From positions 806,001 through 870,000 of the forward strand of contig NZ_JAODBT010000002.1 in the NCBI RefSeq assembly GCF_027497995.1: a DNA stretch of 64,000 nucleotides, given 5' to 3'. A program made the translations under genes and the position numbers. A model generated the notes under the pieces. It was not told the origin of the DNA and did no database searches. It worked only from the letters and a program-made list of their open reading frames with translations. Each line of letters opens with the position of its first letter. Position 1 is the stretch's first letter. This document shows positions 19,055 through 28,630 of the stretch, one piece after another. This stretch comes from Stenotrophomonas sp. Iso1. GTDB taxonomy: Bacteria > Pseudomonadota > Gammaproteobacteria > Xanthomonadales > Xanthomonadaceae.

Positions 19055-19114
19055 CCAAAGCAGAGAGTTGGATCGGAAGTCTATCGTTGTTGGTGTGTTC
19101 GGAAGGTCGTCCTG

Positions 19115-19138
19115 CCCCGTCTATTTTCTGAGACGGGG
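19115..19138 (-). terminator. hairpin after yggS
   Basis: CCCCGTC and GACGGGG form a 7-base stem 24 bases downstream of the yggS stop on the minus strand. There is no U-run after the stem, so termination is only suggested. Confidence 0.4.
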
Positions 19139-19161
19139 TTGGCGATTCAGACTGCTGATGC

Positions 19162-19953
19162 CTAGCCCGGCCAATAGTGGCTGTCTGGCACGGCACGCGC
19201 GCCGAAGATTGCCTGACCGACGCGGACCACGCTGGCACCTTCCTCGATGGCGATTTCAAAATCGCCGGACATGCCCATCGACAGCTCATCCAAGCCAACG
19301 TTTGCTGGAGCGTCTTGGCGCAACCGGTCACGCAGCTCGCGCATGCGTACGAAGCAGGCACGCACGCGCTCGGCATCAGCTGAGAACAGCGCCAGTGTCA
19401 TTAGCCCACGCACGCGCAGGGCCGTGAACTGCGGCAGCGCCCGGAGGAAGGCGGCTACATCGCTCGGTGGCAGGCCGAATTTGCTGTCCTCGCCTGAACT
19501 ATTGACCTGCACGAATACATCCAACGAGCGGCCTTCGTGTTGCAGGCGGCGGTCCAGTGTTTCGGCCAGACGCAGGCTGTCCAAGGCCTGGAACTCGCTG
19601 GCAAAGCGCGCGACCAGCTTGGCCTTGTTGGTCTGCAGATGGCCGATGACCGACCACTGCAGGTCACCCAGATCCTGCATGGCTTCCCACTTGTGGTGGG
19701 CCTCCTGCACTTTGTTTTCGCCGAGCAGGCGGCAGCCGGCCTGGTAGGCCAGACGGATACGGGCTTCATCAATGGTCTTGCTCACCGGCAGCAGGCGCAC
19801 CTGTGCGGGGTCGCGGCCGGCGCGCCGGCAGGCGTCGGCAATGCGCTTGTGCACCACCGCCAGGTTATGGGCGAACTCCTCGACCGTTTCGGCGCGGGGG
19901 TAGCGCCCGTGCTGGTCGTGGCGGGTGGGGGTGTCGGGCGATGCGGGGGACAT
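19162..19953 (-). CDS. yggS: pyridoxal-phosphate homeostasis protein (YggS/PROSC family)
   Basis: A PLP-carrying single-domain alanine-racemase-like barrel that keeps free PLP in balance; no catalysis is known. The 263-residue protein shows the PLP lysine in LLPVSKTID, GENKVQEAHHK, the HLQTNKAK motif, and the late SMGMSGDFEIAI with GQAIFGAR. The first ~25 residues are a hydrophilic extension not typical of the family; an internal start cannot be excluded. It stands alone between an Mrr-like gene and a phasin gene. Confidence 0.93.
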   Translation of the reverse strand: MSPASPDTPTRHDQHGRYPRAETVEEFAHNLAVVHKRIADACRRAGRDPAQVRLLPVSKTIDEARIRLAYQAGCRLLGENKVQEAHHKWEAMQDLGDLQWSVIGHLQTNKAKLVARFASEFQALDSLRLAETLDRRLQHEGRSLDVFVQVNSSGEDSKFGLPPSDVAAFLRALPQFTALRVRGLMTLALFSADAERVRACFVRMRELRDRLRQDAPANVGLDELSMGMSGDFEIAIEEGASVVRVGQAIFGARAVPDSHYWPG

Positions 19954-19990
19954 GGCAGTTCTCTTCCCGGCGCCGTATTAAACGCCAGAC

Positions 19991-20056
19991 ACAAAAAACC
20001 CGCCATCCGGTGCCGTGAGGGGAGGGAGACTAACGGCGCGGTACTGCTGGCGGGTT
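19991..20056 (-). terminator. rho-independent terminator of the phasin gene
   Basis: On the minus strand AACCCGCCA (20048-20056) pairs with TGGCGGGTT (19997-20005) around a 42-base loop with further pairing, and is followed by a run of T. It lies 37 bases after the phasin stop. Confidence 0.7.
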
Positions 20057-20092
20057 GATTGATTCTTGCTCAGTCTTTGCTGCTTTGCAACA

Positions 20093-20560
20093 TCAGTGTT
20101 CTTCAGGTTTCGCCGCTGTGTGTGAGGAGCGGCTTTCGGCCCGGCTCAGGCGCCGGTTGAGTGCGTCGAGACGTTCATTCAAGGCTTCGATGTCCGAGCG
20201 GCTGGGGATGTCCATCCGCCGCAGCACGCGGTGCACGCTGTCATCGAGGCTTTTTTCGACCCGGTCCCAAGTGCCGGCAGCGCGGTCGCGTGCCTGGCCC
20301 AAGGTGTTCTCAACGGTATCGCGCAGGCTCGCGCCTCCTGCCGATTCCTCGCGCGAGCGCGCTTCGGCGGTTTCGCCTTCCTTGACCAATGAATCGAACA
20401 GCCGGCTGCCTTCGTCCTGGGCGCGTGCCAGCGCGCCCAATCCTGCAAGCCAGACCTGCTGAGCGGAATGAGTCACCTTGCGTCCCAGGCGCTCGGCCTG
20501 GTCCTGCAAGCGGGGACCGCCGCCATTTTCGTCCCCGGTGCGATGTTCATGTGAGTTCAT
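20093..20560 (-). CDS. phasin-family (PHA granule-associated) protein
   Basis: The 155-residue protein resembles PhaI/PhaF-type phasins, small amphipathic proteins that coat polyhydroxyalkanoate granules: a hydrophobic helix with VWLAGLGALARAQDEG (about 36-51), a long charged helical stretch, and a C-terminal leucine-heptad coiled coil (IEALNERLDALNRRL, about 124-138). The next upstream gene is another PHA-system protein. No PHA synthase or depolymerase is in the window, so the role may be general rather than granule storage. Confidence 0.75.
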   Translation of the reverse strand: MNSHEHRTGDENGGGPRLQDQAERLGRKVTHSAQQVWLAGLGALARAQDEGSRLFDSLVKEGETAEARSREESAGGASLRDTVENTLGQARDRAAGTWDRVEKSLDDSVHRVLRRMDIPSRSDIEALNERLDALNRRLSRAESRSSHTAAKPEEH

Positions 20561-20642
20561 TACGGTGCTCCTGAGTCTGGGAATCTAGCGCCCAGAAACA
20601 CCGTAACCGGCTGATTGCCAGCGCCGCGTGATGGGGCCCGAT

Positions 20643-20918
20643 TCAGCCGAGCTTGTCAGTCAGCACGCGTTGAATTTCGGATTCGACCATGCCCTTCATC
20701 GCTGACAGCAGGAAGCCCAGTTGCGCTTTCACCCGCACTGCGCCGGGCAACAGTTCGATGGCACCTTCCACGCCGGACCGGGTGAAGTGCAGTACCTGGC
20801 CTTCCCAGCGGGTGGTGACATCAAAGCGTTCCTGCAGTTTTTCGGCTACTTCCCCGATGGCGCTGCGGGCCTTGTCGTCAGACAGGGAATGGGAATGCTG
20901 GATGTCGATGTTGGACAT
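20643..20918 (-). CDS. polyhydroxyalkanoic acid system family protein
   Basis: A 91-residue protein starting MSNIDIQHSHSLSDDKAR that matches the small PHA_gran_rgn family found near PHA or phasin genes; its biochemical role is unknown. The start at 20918 is chosen because AGGA lies 8 bases upstream and the longer frame runs into the promoter of the divergent FHA gene. It lies 82 bases upstream of the phasin gene, in the same direction, and may be co-transcribed with it. Confidence 0.75.
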   Translation of the reverse strand: MSNIDIQHSHSLSDDKARSAIGEVAEKLQERFDVTTRWEGQVLHFTRSGVEGAIELLPGAVRVKAQLGFLLSAMKGMVESEIQRVLTDKLG

Positions 20919-21036
20919 GGGGTGTTCCTGCGCACGGCTTGATAAAAGAGGTGCGGCATTGTGCGGACGTTGGCGATGCACTCCAAGCCCCGCCGCCATC
21001 TTCTGAATGATCCAGTGACCTGCTAGTCTGCCACCG

Positions 21037-21840
21037 GTGCGAACTTTGCAAGTCCATTTCAGCAATCGACAACAACCCGACCAGCCGATAACGCCGGGCG
21101 TTCAGCGCATTGTGCGCCATGCTTCGGGCCAGGTACGGCTGGGCGATGACAGCGTCGGTCCGATGTTGCTGGCCCAGTTCTGTTCCGATCAACGCGGTGT
21201 TTGGCTGCAGGTTGCCAGCGGCGTGCGCGGCATCCATGTGAACGGGCGGCCGGTGCGGCGCATGGCGCTGTTACGGGCCGGTGATTCGGTCTATGCCGAC
21301 GGCGCCGAGATGTTGCTGCGAGGCAGCTGCGAGCAGATCCCGCACCCGCCAGAAGCGGCCGCCGATCAGGTCGAAGACCTGCGCGTGTTGCTGCGCGGCA
21401 TTGGCGGCCGCCACCACGGGCGCAGTTTCACCTTGGAGCACCCTCGCACCGTTGGCAGCGAACCGGGCAGCGACATCGTCATCGACGATCCCGCATTTGC
21501 CGGGGCCCATGCCCGTTTTGAGCGGCATGGCGAGAAAGTTCTGCTGCGCGACCTGGGCTCGGCGGAGGGCACACTGGTCAATGGCGTGCTCAGCCGGCAC
21601 TGCTGGCTGCAGGCGGGCGACCAGGTGGTGTTCGAGGGCAGCCACCGCTTCGTCTTGGAAATGCCACTGGGGCAGGGCGTGCCGAACCAGGCGTTTGTTG
21701 CCGACGAGGCGCCCTTGACCCCCGAACCCGAGATCCAGGCGCCCAGGCCGCCGCGTTCACGGCGTTGGCCGTGGCTGTTGCTCAGCGCCTTGCTGTTGGG
21801 TGCGGCGATCAGTGCCTTGCTTATGTTTGGCGCCCGCTGA
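21037..21840 (+). CDS. tail-anchored protein with FHA domain(s)
   Basis: The 267-residue protein has a forkhead-associated domain at about 133-205 (RTVGSEPGSDIVIDD, then LRDLGSAEGTLVNG), which binds phosphothreonine, and a degenerate FHA-like half at about 30-95 (RLGDDS, HVNGRPV, AGDSV). After a Pro/Arg-rich linker it ends in one membrane segment (about 243-263) with no tail, so the FHA parts face the cytoplasm. Start is GTG 21037 with no good Shine-Dalgarno; a TTG three codons later is possible. No Ser/Thr kinase gene is nearby. It is divergent from the PHA-system gene. Confidence 0.8.
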   Translation: MRTLQVHFSNRQQPDQPITPGVQRIVRHASGQVRLGDDSVGPMLLAQFCSDQRGVWLQVASGVRGIHVNGRPVRRMALLRAGDSVYADGAEMLLRGSCEQIPHPPEAAADQVEDLRVLLRGIGGRHHGRSFTLEHPRTVGSEPGSDIVIDDPAFAGAHARFERHGEKVLLRDLGSAEGTLVNGVLSRHCWLQAGDQVVFEGSHRFVLEMPLGQGVPNQAFVADEAPLTPEPEIQAPRPPRSRRWPWLLLSALLLGAAISALLMFGAR

Positions 21841-21980
21841 TCCAGCGCGGGTAGCGGCGGCCCATAATGCGGCGGCTGGCGGACAAATCGCCCCATTTAT
21901 TGGGTGCAGATGCAACCTTTTCCGTGTCCCCAAAGGCTGTTGCGCTGCGGCATACTAGGGGTTCTGCCTAAAGGTGTGAC

Positions 21981-23066
21981 ATGACGCGCGCATTCAATTT
22001 CAGTGCCGGCCCTGCAACGCTGCCGGAGCAAGTTCTCCGCCAGGCGCAGGAGGAAATGTTGGAATGGAATGGCGTTGGCGCGTCCATCGTCGAGATAAGC
22101 CACCGCAGCGCCGATTTCATGGCAGTCGCGGCACAGGCGGAAGCCGACCTCCGCCGTCTGATTGGCATTCCGGATGATTACGCGGTGTTGTTCCTTGGCG
22201 GTGGCGCCACCACCCAGCAGGCACTATTGCCGCTGAACTTTGCCAGCCCTGGCCAGCGTGCCGACTACGTGGTCAGTGGTCATTGGGGCAAAACGGCAGT
22301 CAAACAGGCCCAGCCGTATGTGGATGCGCATATCGCCGCCAGCGGTGAAGCCAGCGGCTATCACGACATCCCTTCGGTGGCGCAGTGGCAGCTGTCCAAG
22401 GACGCGGCCTATGTGCACATCACCGCCAACGAAACCATCCACGGCATCGAGTTCCGCGACGTGCCGGACGTCGGCAATGTGCCGTTGATCGCCGACTTCA
22501 GTTCGTCCATTGCTTCCGAGCCGATCGACGTTTCTCGCTACGGCGTGATCTATGCCGGCGCGCAGAAGAATCTTGGCCCGGTGGGCATTGCGGTGGTGAT
22601 CATCCGCCGTGATCTGCTGGAGCGCGCCGGCCAGCCGCGTGCGGATATCTTCGACTACAGCTCCCATGTTGCGCGTGATTCGATGCTCAACACACCGCCG
22701 ACGTGGAACTGGTATCTGGCCGGATTGATGTTCAAGTGGATGCTGGCACAAGGCGGCGTGGAAGCATTTGCCAAGCTCAGCCAGGCCAAGTCGGCGTTGG
22801 TGTACGACGCTATTGACGGCTCGGGTGGCTTCTATCGCAACGACGTGGTGCCCTCGGTGCGCTCGCGCATGAACATACCGTTCTTCCTGCAGGACGACGC
22901 GCTCAACGTGCGCTTTGTCAGTGAGTCCAAGAACGCCGGGTTGCTGGCGCTGAAGGGTCACAAAGCGGTGGGCGGCATCCGTGCCTCGCTGTACAACGCC
23001 ATGCCGCTGGAAGGCGCGCAGGCGCTGGCTGCATTCATGCTTGATTTCCAGCAGCGCAACGGCTGA
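21981..23066 (+). CDS. serC: phosphoserine aminotransferase
   Basis: SerC makes 3-phosphoserine from 3-phosphohydroxypyruvate (serine route) and acts in pyridoxal-phosphate synthesis. The 361-residue class V aminotransferase has the PLP-binding lysine in [12 protein letters not shown], and [13 protein letters not shown] and [10 protein letters not shown] at the ends as usual. AAAGGTG precedes the ATG. It heads the serC-pheA-aroA run common in gammaproteobacteria; pheA starts 53 bases later. Confidence 0.97.
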   Translation: MTRAFNFSAGPATLPEQVLRQAQEEMLEWNGVGASIVEISHRSADFMAVAAQAEADLRRLIGIPDDYAVLFLGGGATTQQALLPLNFASPGQRADYVVSGHWGKTAVKQAQPYVDAHIAASGEASGYHDIPSVAQWQLSKDAAYVHITANETIHGIEFRDVPDVGNVPLIADFSSSIASEPIDVSRYGVIYAGAQKNLGPVGIAVVIIRRDLLERAGQPRADIFDYSSHVARDSMLNTPPTWNWYLAGLMFKWMLAQGGVEAFAKLSQAKSALVYDAIDGSGGFYRNDVVPSVRSRMNIPFFLQDDALNVRFVSESKNAGLLALKGHKAVGGIRASLYNAMPLEGAQALAAFMLDFQQRNG

Positions 23067-23119
23067 TCAACTTTTTACGCCGCGCGCCTGGCGCCGGCCT
23101 GCAACAGGTAGAAAATTCC

Positions 23120-24304
23120 ATGGCATCCAAGCCACCCAAGACTCCCGCCAAGCCAAAGTCCGCGCTGACCAAAAAGATCGCGAAAAAGACGGCCGCGAAG
23201 AAAGATGTCGTCGTCCCCGTCGCCAAGCCGGTGCTGGCCGACGTACGCGCCAAGATCGATCACATTGACCGCAGCATCCAGGCGCTGATTGCCGAGCGCG
23301 CCCAGTTCGCCCATCAGGTCGGCAAGGCCAAGGGCAAGCTGGCCGCTGCGGTGGATTACTACCGGCCCGAGCGCGAGGCGCAGGTATTGCGCATGGTGGT
23401 GGACCGCAACGAAGGTCCGCTCAGCGACGAAGTGCTGGTGCATGTGTACCGCGAGATCATGTCCGCGTGTCTGGCCCAGCAGGAGCCACTGAAAATAGGC
23501 TACCTCGGTCCGGAGGGCACCTTCAGCCAGCAGGCCGTGCTCAAGCATTTCGGTCGATCGGTGATGGGCCTGCCGATGGCCAGCATCGAGGAAGTGTTCC
23601 AGGAAGTGGAAGCGGGCAACGCGGATTTCGGCGTGGTGCCGGTGGAGAATTCGGGGCAGGGCACAATCCAGATCACGCTGGATATGTTCCTTACGTCCAA
23701 CCTCAAGATCTGCGGCGAAGTGGAGCTGCGCGTGCAGCAGTTCCTGATGTCGCGCAGTGGTCGTATCGACGACATCGAGCGCATCTATGCGCACCCTCAG
23801 TCGTTCATGCAGACCTCGGCGTGGTTGCGCGCCAACCTGCCCAAGGCCGAGAAGATTCCGGTTTCCAGCAATGCCGAAGGCGCGCGCCGCGCGCGCAATG
23901 CCGACGATGCAGCCGCCATCGGTGGTGAGAGTGCCGGTCATGTCTACGGCCTGAAGAAGGTGGTGACCAAGCCGATCCAGAACGACGCGGACAACACCAC
24001 TCGCTTTTTGGTGATTGGCCGCCAGTTCTTCCCGACCTCCGGCCACGACCGCACCTCCGTGCTGGTATTCATCCACGACAAGCCGGGCGCGCTGTTCGAC
24101 GTGCTCAGCCCGTTCGCGCGTCATGGCATCAGCATGAACCGCATCGAGTCGCGGCCGTCGCATCAGGCCAAGTGGGAATACGGCTTCTTCATCGACCTTG
24201 CTGGCCATATCGAAGACGAATCCATGCAGGCCGCACTGGCCGAACTCAAGGCGCACTCGGCAGAGATCAAGGTGTTGGGTTCGTACCCGGTCGCCGTGCC
24301 CTGA
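23120..24304 (+). CDS. pheA: bifunctional chorismate mutase/prephenate dehydratase (P-protein)
   Basis: PheA converts chorismate to prephenate and then phenylpyruvate. The 394 residues comprise a chorismate mutase helix bundle (about 38-125, with RAKIDHIDRSIQALI), a prephenate dehydratase domain (IGYLGPEGTFSQQA, VENSGQGT, the TRF motif in DNTTRFLVIG) and a C-terminal ACT domain with the Phe-binding ESRP motif (RIESRPS). The first ~36 residues are a Lys/Ala/Pro-rich basic tail not found in E. coli PheA. Confidence 0.96.
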   Translation: MASKPPKTPAKPKSALTKKIAKKTAAKKDVVVPVAKPVLADVRAKIDHIDRSIQALIAERAQFAHQVGKAKGKLAAAVDYYRPEREAQVLRMVVDRNEGPLSDEVLVHVYREIMSACLAQQEPLKIGYLGPEGTFSQQAVLKHFGRSVMGLPMASIEEVFQEVEAGNADFGVVPVENSGQGTIQITLDMFLTSNLKICGEVELRVQQFLMSRSGRIDDIERIYAHPQSFMQTSAWLRANLPKAEKIPVSSNAEGARRARNADDAAAIGGESAGHVYGLKKVVTKPIQNDADNTTRFLVIGRQFFPTSGHDRTSVLVFIHDKPGALFDVLSPFARHGISMNRIESRPSHQAKWEYGFFIDLAGHIEDESMQAALAELKAHSAEIKVLGSYPVAVP

Positions 24305-24313
24305 GTTTCTTGA

Positions 24314-24441
24314 GCCCTTCTCCCGAGTACGAGAGAAGGGTGAGGGCAGGTTGGCAGGCCATTCATCAGAATGGTCTTCACCAGTCGCTGCCCCGGACCC
24401 TCATCCGCCCTTCGGGCACCCTCTCCCGCTGGGAGAAGGAA
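24314..24441. repeat. intergenic hairpin repeat between pheA and aroA
   Basis: The 180-base gap holds CCCTTCTCCCG-AGTA-CGAGAGAAGGG (about 24315-24340) followed by GTGAGGG, and further on ACCCTCATCCGCCC with CTCTCCCGCTGGGAGAAGG (about 24397-24440). Both belong to the same hairpin family as those at 297-320 and 12,757-12,980. They could weaken read-through from pheA into aroA. Confidence 0.6.
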
Positions 24442-24484
24442 ATGCCAACACGCACACGCGCACCGAACACCAGAGAGAATTCGC

Positions 24485-25798
24485 ATGACCTCCCAGCCCT
24501 ACTGGATTGCACGCAAAGGTTCCGCCCTGCAGGGCACGCTCGACATTCCCGGTGACAAATCGGTCTCCCATCGCGCGGTGATGTTTGCCGCGCTGGCCGA
24601 TGGTGTGTCGCACATTGACGGCTTTCTGGAAGGTGAAGACACCCGCGCCACCGCAAACATCTTCGCCCAGATGGGCGTGCGATTTGAGACCCCGTCGTCG
24701 TCACAGCGCATCGTGCACGGCGTGGGCGTGGATGGCCTGAAGCCGCCTCAAGGTGAACTGGATTGTGGGAACGCTGGCACCGGCATGCGCTTGTTGGCTG
24801 GCCTGCTGGCCGCCCAGCCGTTTGATACCACGCTGGTCGGCGACGAATCGCTGACCAAGCGGCCGATGCGCCGTGTTACGGGCCCCTTGGCGCAGATGGG
24901 CGCACGGATCGACACCCAGGACGATGGCACGCCGCCGCTACGTATCCACGGTGGCCAGTCACTGCAGGGTATTCACTACGAACTGCCGGTGGCCAGCGCG
25001 CAGGTAAAGTCGGCGGTGTTGCTTGCCGGTTTGTACGCGCAGGGCGAAACCACCGTGGTCGAGCCGCACCCGACCCGCGACTACACGGAGCGCATGCTAC
25101 GCGCGTTCGGCGTGGAGATTGATTTTGAGCCGGGCAAGGCACGCCTGCGCGGTGGTCAGCGCCTGCGCGCGACCGATATTTTGGTACCGGCAGATTTTTC
25201 CTCTTCGGCGTTCTTCATTGTCGCTGCCAGCATCATTCCCGGCTCGGAAGTACGCCTGCGGTCGGTGGGCCTGAACCCGCGTCGCACTGGCCTGCTCACC
25301 GCGTTGCGCTTGATGGGCGCGAACATTACCGAAGAGAACCACGCAGAGCATGGTGGCGAAGCGGTCGCCGATCTGTTGGTGCGTTATGCGCCGCTCAAGG
25401 GTACGGAAATCCCGGTGGACGTGGTGCCGGACATGATTGACGAGTTCCCCGCATTGTTTGTCGCCGCCGCCGCCGCTGACGGCCAGACAGTGGTGCGCGG
25501 TGCGGCAGAGCTGCGCGTGAAGGAATCGGACCGCCTTGCAGCCATGGCGACTGGCCTGCGCACGCTGGGCCTGCGCGTGGATGAAACCGACGACGGCGCC
25601 ACCATCTTCGGTGGCCCGCTGGGCAGCGGCACGATTGAAAGCCACGGTGACCATCGCATCTCCATGGCGTTTGCCATCGCTGGTCAGCTGAGCACAGGTG
25701 AAGTGCGCATCAACGACGTCGCCAACGTGGCAACCTCGTTCCCCGGCTTCGACACGCTGGCAACCGGCGCAGGTTTCGGGCTCAACGCCCGGTCCTGA
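24485..25798 (+). CDS. aroA: 5-enolpyruvylshikimate-3-phosphate synthase
   Basis: AroA joins PEP to shikimate-3-phosphate, the penultimate step to chorismate. The 437-residue protein shows the substrate loop PGDKSVSHRA, the PEP/S3P motif LDCGNAGTGMRLLAG and the late ESDRLAAMATGL and GDHRISMAFAI. The DCGNAGTGMR form and the Ala in AGTGMR suggest a class I/II intermediate type, as in many xanthomonads. Start at 24485 with AGAGAGAA upstream. Its 3' end overlaps the convergent TonB-like gene by 17 bases. Confidence 0.96.
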   Translation: MTSQPYWIARKGSALQGTLDIPGDKSVSHRAVMFAALADGVSHIDGFLEGEDTRATANIFAQMGVRFETPSSSQRIVHGVGVDGLKPPQGELDCGNAGTGMRLLAGLLAAQPFDTTLVGDESLTKRPMRRVTGPLAQMGARIDTQDDGTPPLRIHGGQSLQGIHYELPVASAQVKSAVLLAGLYAQGETTVVEPHPTRDYTERMLRAFGVEIDFEPGKARLRGGQRLRATDILVPADFSSSAFFIVAASIIPGSEVRLRSVGLNPRRTGLLTALRLMGANITEENHAEHGGEAVADLLVRYAPLKGTEIPVDVVPDMIDEFPALFVAAAAADGQTVVRGAAELRVKESDRLAAMATGLRTLGLRVDETDDGATIFGGPLGSGTIESHGDHRISMAFAIAGQLSTGEVRINDVANVATSFPGFDTLATGAGFGLNARS

Positions 25799-26285
25799 AC
25801 TCCACGGGCACTTGCACCACGCTCGGTACCGCCTGGCCATCATGCATGGCCGGGTGGAAGCGCCACTGACGCAACGCGGTCACGGCCGCATCATCCAGAC
25901 GCGGGTCGGTAGCACCTTCGTGCGCGACGATACTCAGCTGGACCACGCGGCCGTTGCTGTCGATCTGCAGACGTGCGATCACGTCACCTTCAATTCCAGC
26001 CTGTAGGGCCTCTGCCGGGTATTCCGGCAGTGGATTGCCCGGCATCGGTTCGGCGTCGCCATTGGCCGTTTGCGGGGCGCTGACCGGCGTGTGGTGAATG
26101 AGATCAGCGGGCGCGGAAACCACAGCGGATGGGTTGTCTGAAAGCGGCTGCGCGAGGTGCCGGGCGAACAGCAGCATGCCAATTACCACGGACGCTGCCA
26201 GCAGCACCCATAGCCAAGCAGCCACCGCGCCCGAATGCGGAGTGGTGGTGTTGGCACTGGCTTGATCGTGGGGAATGCTGGACAT
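25782..26285 (-). CDS. TonB-family energy-transducer-like protein (short)
   Basis: A 167-residue protein with one N-terminal membrane segment (about 22-42), a periplasmic linker and a C-terminal TonB domain (PLPEYPAEALQAGIEGDV, then LRQWRFHPA). Such proteins may carry proton-motive energy to outer-membrane receptors, but no ExbB/ExbD or receptor gene is adjacent. The Pro-rich spacer is short, so it may not span the periplasm. It lies 99 bases downstream of a second TonB-like gene with the same layout, suggesting a duplication. Confidence 0.8.
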   Translation of the reverse strand: MSSIPHDQASANTTTPHSGAVAAWLWVLLAASVVIGMLLFARHLAQPLSDNPSAVVSAPADLIHHTPVSAPQTANGDAEPMPGNPLPEYPAEALQAGIEGDVIARLQIDSNGRVVQLSIVAHEGATDPRLDDAAVTALRQWRFHPAMHDGQAVPSVVQVPVEFRTGR

Positions 26286-26384
26286 CGATTTGACCGCCTT
26301 GCACGTTCTGCAATGGGGGCAGTCTGGCGATGGCGGAGTGACCTGAGGCTAAATCCGGACGTGGTCCGACGCTCAGGGTTCAGC

Positions 26385-27032
26385 TTACTGAGCGGGTTTG
26401 AAATCGAACGGGATTTCGAGAGTGCCCTGCATCGGCTGGCCGTTGCTCTGTGCTGGCTGGAAACGCCAGCCACGCACCGCATCCAATGCAGCACGATCCA
26501 ACGCGCGTGAACCACTGCGCTGAATCACCTTGGCGTCCAAAGGCTGGCCTCTGGCGTCCACTTCCACCTGCACTACAACCGTGCCGCTCTCGCCACGGCG
26601 CAGGGCCGCCGGTGGGTAGCTTGGGGCAGGGCTTTGGTCGGGCAGGGGAACCGGCCGGTCGGTCGGCGCTGCGGCGATCGGAGCGGGTGCCGGTGCTGGC
26701 ACGGGTGCGGGCTGTTCAGCGATAGGGGTCGGCGGCGGAGGCGTGGTTTCCACCAGTTCGGGCGTTTCCTCGACCACCCCCGGGCGTGCGTCAGGCATGT
26801 CACTGGCACCGGCGCCAGCCGGAAGGGGAGCCGGCAACGGCGTCACTTCGGCGACTTCTGCCTGCGGCTGGGCAGGCCCGGCACGGTAGAAATCGCTGTT
26901 GCGGCGGGCATTGAGCCAGACCAAGGCGAATAGCAGCACGCCAGCGCCAAAGGCGATGCCGGCTATTTTCAGCGCGTTGCGGGGCAACTGGAACGTGATG
27001 TTCTGGTCGGAGCGGGAGCGTGATGCGGACAT
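26385..27032 (-). CDS. TonB-family energy-transducer-like protein (long)
   Basis: A 215-residue protein with a cytoplasmic start rich in Ser/Arg, a membrane segment (about 22-42), a Pro/Ala-rich stretch (about 55-130, with repeated PAP) able to reach across the periplasm, and a C-terminal TonB domain (SYPPAALRRGESGTV, VRGWRFQPAQ). The start at 27032 (MSASRSRSDQ) is used; the longer frame continues into serS on the other strand. It is divergent from serS and tandem with the shorter TonB-like gene. Confidence 0.82.
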   Translation of the reverse strand: MSASRSRSDQNITFQLPRNALKIAGIAFGAGVLLFALVWLNARRNSDFYRAGPAQPQAEVAEVTPLPAPLPAGAGASDMPDARPGVVEETPELVETTPPPPTPIAEQPAPVPAPAPAPIAAAPTDRPVPLPDQSPAPSYPPAALRRGESGTVVVQVEVDARGQPLDAKVIQRSGSRALDRAALDAVRGWRFQPAQSNGQPMQGTLEIPFDFKPAQ

Positions 27033-27133
27033 GGGCTGGACCGGATTGAACAGGGCGATTCTTGCATAACCATAATGGCACGCGGCAGAAAGTCGCGGTT
27101 CGCGCGATAATCGCCTTTCATACCCGTACATAG

Positions 27134-28420
<1,287 letters not shown>

Positions 28421-28446
28421 CCCAAGTTCGCGCAGTTCGACGCAAG

Positions 28447-28476
28447 CAAAAAGCCCGCCTTCTGGCGGGCTTTTTT
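28447..28476 (+). terminator. rho-independent terminator of serS
   Basis: AAAAAGCCCGCC-TTCT-GGCGGGCTTTTTT: a GC-rich stem with A-run before and T-run after, 26 bases past the stop, so it works in the plus direction. Confidence 0.9.
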
Positions 28477-28630
28477 GTAGGTGCACATAGAAATGATTGA
28501 ACCGTAAGAAGTTTTTGTTCAGGGAGCGAAATGCGCGTTGTTCCTAAATAGGACTGTTTGCAGCCTGATTTGCAAATACAGAACAAGGATGGTTGAATTC
28601 GGCAGTTCGTTCCATTTCCGGGATCAATCC

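Noticed and set aside
23075..24256. Minus-strand 393-codon frame across pheA
   Set aside because: Antisense shadow of pheA, whose mutase, dehydratase and ACT motifs are clear.
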